Assembly (NCBI RefSeq): GCF_016458275.1
Contig: NZ_JAEMHM010000001.1
Coordinates: forward strand, 186,001-250,000
Origin: Geomesophilobacter sediminis
GTDB lineage: Bacteria; Desulfobacterota; Desulfuromonadia; Geobacterales; Geobacteraceae
DNA: 64,000 nt
Direction of reading: 5' to 3'
Position numbers and translations under genes: made by a program
Shown here: piece after piece, positions 61,733 to 64,000 of the stretch
Position numbering within the stretch: the stretch's first letter is position 1
Layout of the letters: each line of letters starts with the position of its first letter
The notes under the pieces: generated by a model
Database searches by the model: none
The model's input: the letters and a program-made list of their open reading frames with translations, nothing else
Told to the model about the DNA's origin: nothing

Positions 61733-63007
61733 TTACCCGAACCGGTAGATCAACTGGCCGTCCTGGTAGAGGTCGATGGGTCCGTCCTGCGACACCTTGA
61801 TCACCTTGCCGAAGTAGGAGGCGGCGCTGGCCGCCGTGGTCCTCCCGCCGCCGATCACCACCTCCCGGGCATGGGTGGTGTCGAAGATGAACCCGGTTTC
61901 CATGAGCTTTCCGCTCTTGTTGAACACCGTCATGCCGTCGGCGGACAGGATGCGCAACAGAAGTCCCGCCTGTTTCAAGTCGCTGACGCTTCGCTTTTGG
62001 ACCCGGCCGATCAGGAGTTTGCTGATCGGGTCGTCTCCCCCCACCGATCCCTTCTTGAGCCGGTTCAGTTTCTGGGGCCCCCGATTGTAAATCAGGATCA
62101 CCGTCCCGTTCCTCTCCTTGGAAAGGGCGTAGAGCGTCCAGAGCAGCTCGTCGATGGACGCGGCGTCGATGCTTCCGGCGAGAAAGGAGCGGAAAATGTC
62201 CGGGTCGAAAATGGACCAGGCACCCTTGCGCCGCACCAGAAGCCGTGCCGGGCTCGTCAGCACCTCGATCTCGGAGACCTTGTTGACGGTGACGGCGAAG
62301 GCTCCCTTGCCGGCGCGCCGCACCAGCGAGAACATCTCCCGCTGGGTCAGCCGTTCGATGTCGTTGTGCGTTGCCGTCGCGGAGGTGCGCAGAACACCGG
62401 TCACCTGCATCTGGATGTTGGCGACGAAAAAGAGGTTGGTGCCGTCGACAAAGCGGTAGGGGAGCGGATTGCAGAAGAAATCCGGAGAAATCTCCTCCGG
62501 CGGCTGCAGGGGGATCAGGGTGTGGTGCCGCTCGTGGAACAGGGCGTTGATCAGGGGGGAGGTAGTGCGGTGGACGAGGAACCCGGTGGTTGCGGGCTTT
62601 CCTTCGTAGCGCTGGTAGGAGAGGCTCTTCAGCAACTGGATCAACTGCTGGATCGGCCAAAACCCCCTGCTGTGGTTGCCGCGCAGCGAACGCGCCACGG
62701 TGATGTCCATGATGGAGGCAAGGAGCGCGGTGCGGAATTGCGCCGCATAGCCTTCCTGCTGGAAGCCGCTGTAGAGGCCGGAGAAGGCGGTCAGCAGTTC
62801 GCGGCAGAAAGCGATTTCGCTGCGGGTGAAGGCAAGCGCCTTGCGTTGCGCTTTGAAAGAGTAGGGACGCTCCTCGATCGTGACCGATTCCCAGAAGGAG
62901 GTGGGGTCCGGGGTCCGTTCGGCATCGCCGGGAAGCAGGTCGACCTCGGCGCCACCCAAAAAGGAGCTGATGTTGTCTCGGATCACCTCAAATGCGGCGA
63001 CAGGCAT
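61733..63007 (-). CDS. DisA_N-like (diadenylate cyclase fold) protein with N-terminal sensor region
   Basis: 424 residues. The C-terminal 130 residues follow the DAC/DisA_N pattern: ELLWTLYALSKERNGTVILI, then SADGMTVFNKSGKLMETGF, then VVIGGGRTTAASAASYFGKV and IKVSQDGPIDLYQDGQLIYR. The DAC motif DGA becomes DGM (Asp357-Gly358) and RHR becomes RTT (389-391), so ordinary c-di-AMP synthesis is doubtful. The N-terminal 290 residues (FWESVTIEERPYSFKAQRKA, FFCNPLPYRFVDGTNLFFVA) resemble the sensor regions described with such domains (DACNV type) from memory. It has no membrane segment. It converges on the GGDEF gene with a 13-base gap. Confidence 0.55.
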   Translation of the reverse strand: MPVAAFEVIRDNISSFLGGAEVDLLPGDAERTPDPTSFWESVTIEERPYSFKAQRKALAFTRSEIAFCRELLTAFSGLYSGFQQEGYAAQFRTALLASIMDITVARSLRGNHSRGFWPIQQLIQLLKSLSYQRYEGKPATTGFLVHRTTSPLINALFHERHHTLIPLQPPEEISPDFFCNPLPYRFVDGTNLFFVANIQMQVTGVLRTSATATHNDIERLTQREMFSLVRRAGKGAFAVTVNKVSEIEVLTSPARLLVRRKGAWSIFDPDIFRSFLAGSIDAASIDELLWTLYALSKERNGTVILIYNRGPQKLNRLKKGSVGGDDPISKLLIGRVQKRSVSDLKQAGLLLRILSADGMTVFNKSGKLMETGFIFDTTHAREVVIGGGRTTAASAASYFGKVIKVSQDGPIDLYQDGQLIYRFG

Positions 63008-63375
63008 GGCAGGGCCTCGTCAAAGGGGATTAGCGACCGGCAGTGCCTGTAACATTAAGGCAAACGCAAGGGAACGTCTACCTTTTTCATGGTTTGAAGT
63101 TAACAAAGGGTTTCTTGCGCAGGAAGGAGCAGTGGCAGGTCGCGTTGAGGGACGAAACGCGACGGCGGGGGGAGCCTTTCACGTTCCCAACGGTTCACCT
63201 CAGCAACACGCCGATGTCAAAGCTCCAGCTTGGTAAGGTGGGGGGCGAAGCTGGAGCTTCGAAAAAGGTTGGCGTTCCCAAGCCGGAGCTTGGGAACGAG
63301 GTCCAAAAAGAGGGATTAGGGAACGAGGTGTAAAAAGAGGAGCTTGGGACGGTGGTTCCGGTGCTTTGCCTTCGC
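63008..63375. other. Gene-free stretch with repeats
   Basis: It holds one copy of the CGTTGAGG palindrome (63138-63163) and several short inverted segments such as GTTCCCAAGCC with AGCTTGGGAAC around 63273-63298. The latter resemble the common AAGCTCCAGCTTGGGAACG-type intergenic repeats. No gene is supported. Confidence 0.55.
63138..63163. repeat. CGTTGAGG-type palindrome, single copy
   Basis: GTCGCGTT (63139-63146) and AACGCGAC (63156-63163) form a perfect 8-bp stem around GAGGGACGA. It is the same family as 8172-8238 and 3691-3717. Confidence 0.7.
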
Positions 63376-64000
63376 CTACCCCTGGATGGCGACGTTTCCG
63401 GCGCGGCCGGGGAGTTCCCCCATGGTCAGGGGAGCATCGGGGGCCGAGCTGCCGAACTCCGCGGCGACTTCGGCGAGGGTGACAAAGCGAACGCCGGCAT
63501 CCTTCAACCGTACCAGCAGGTTGCGGAACGCATCGGCCATCACCCCCCCTTCCATCTCGGCATGGATGGTATGGACGTTGAGCCCTTCCTTGAGCCGGGA
63601 GAGGTAGTAGTCGTTGACGTTTTCCGCCGTCACCCCGTCGGCGCCGAGGATCTCGTCGAGGGTCGGCCAGGTGCTTGGGATCTGGAGGGTTTGGTAACGC
63701 TTGCCCTCAAAGACCGGGTAGAAGGGAGCGTAACCGCGGGAGTCGCTGCAGTAGCTCAGGTTGATCGAATCCTGGAAGGCAAGGGAATTGGCCGATACGG
63801 TCCACCCCGGTGCCGCGGTGGTGGCGGGGGCGCGACCGATGATCTCTCCGAACAGCTTCACGCCGCGTCCCAGTTGGGCCTCGACCTGTTGCGGGTTCAG
63901 GCGGGGGAGGTAGTCGTGCCACAGCACGTGGTCCCAGCAGTGGACCCCGACTTCGTGGCCCCGGGCCGCGGTCTGGCGCAGCACCTCGGGGAGGTTCTCG
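63376..64000 (-). CDS. ArnD-like polysaccharide deacetylase family protein (5' partial)
   Basis: The frame is open to the window edge; 208 codons are visible and the N-terminus is missing. The NodB-fold motif GHEVGVHCWDHVLWHDYLPR with following APGWTVSANSLAFQD and SYCSDSRG is typical of ArnD. C-terminal VHTIHAEMEGG and FVTLAEVAAEF also fit. ArnD removes the formyl group from undecaprenyl-phospho-4-formamido-arabinose in the lipid A L-Ara4N pathway. Other arn genes, if present, lie beyond the edge. A general chitooligosaccharide-type deacetylase is the alternative. Confidence 0.8.
   Translation of the reverse strand, partial: ENLPEVLRQTAARGHEVGVHCWDHVLWHDYLPRLNPQQVEAQLGRGVKLFGEIIGRAPATTAAPGWTVSANSLAFQDSINLSYCSDSRGYAPFYPVFEGKRYQTLQIPSTWPTLDEILGADGVTAENVNDYYLSRLKEGLNVHTIHAEMEGGVMADAFRNLLVRLKDAGVRFVTLAEVAAEFGSSAPDAPLTMGELPGRAGNVAIQG

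Overview
The window is a GC-rich bacterial chromosome segment. Its families point to a Geobacter-like member of the Desulfuromonadota (Geobacterales). The signs are an ErcA-like Fe-alcohol dehydrogenase paired with a PAS hybrid kinase, three sigma54 activators, many two-component proteins, PpiC/PpiD-type folding factors, a CysN-CysC fusion, DUF3047/DUF4911/YtxH proteins and numerous small palindromic repeats. This placement comes from family knowledge, not a search. I saw no rRNA, tRNA, CRISPR array, prophage or transposase gene.

Region 1 (1-9800): the 3' part of an ErcA-like dehydrogenase overlaps a PAS-PAS hybrid histidine kinase. A toxin-antitoxin pair follows. Next is a sulfur/redox cluster: a CoA-disulfide-reductase-type flavoenzyme whose redox-active cysteine codon is TGA, followed by a SECIS-like hairpin (probable selenoprotein); a PAS-LytTR regulator behind a sigma54-like promoter; and an exported double rhodanese. 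A gene-free stretch (7313-8253) is full of short tandem and inverted repeats. An orphan LivK-type binding protein follows.

Region 2 (9800-20540): two almost identical Kelch-repeat lipoproteins bracket a DUF3089 lipoprotein hydrolase and a 73-residue protein resembling nitrile-hydratase-leader-type (NHLP) peptides. Upstream lie a sigma54-like promoter and three TGTCC-N6-GGACA sites, then a sigma54 response regulator and a hybrid kinase with an NTF2/SnoaL-like N-terminus. A second NtrC-type regulator follows.

Region 3 (20540-41080) is mostly housekeeping: slipin, ferritin, PpiC, YtxH, ptsP, a TPR protein, a flavin oxidoreductase, a second YtxH, DUF3047, purC, PpiD, mreB, a glycosyltransferase, gmhA, gmhB, a TSUP permease, a cyclophilin, an L,D-transpeptidase and an MFS carrier. 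REP-type palindromes with GTAG/GTGG heads cluster at 37.3-37.5 kb and 40.7-40.9 kb.

Region 4 (41080-50000): a DprA-like protein, a LigB/YgiD dioxygenase, a single-domain response regulator divergent from a receiver-less sigma54 activator across a structured intergenic region, a small exported protein, cysD-cysNC, a small Cys/His-rich protein, and tldD with a DUF4911 gene.

Region 5 (50100-64000): a secreted DUF11-like protein, a 1972-residue DUF11/SdrD-like/barrel-like/OmpA surface protein overlapping a FecR-domain protein, a Cache-HAMP sensor kinase and a receiver-GGDEF diguanylate cyclase, all in one direction. Convergent to these is a protein with a DisA_N-like (diadenylate cyclase fold) C-terminus carrying altered motifs. 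The window ends inside an ArnD-like deformylase gene.
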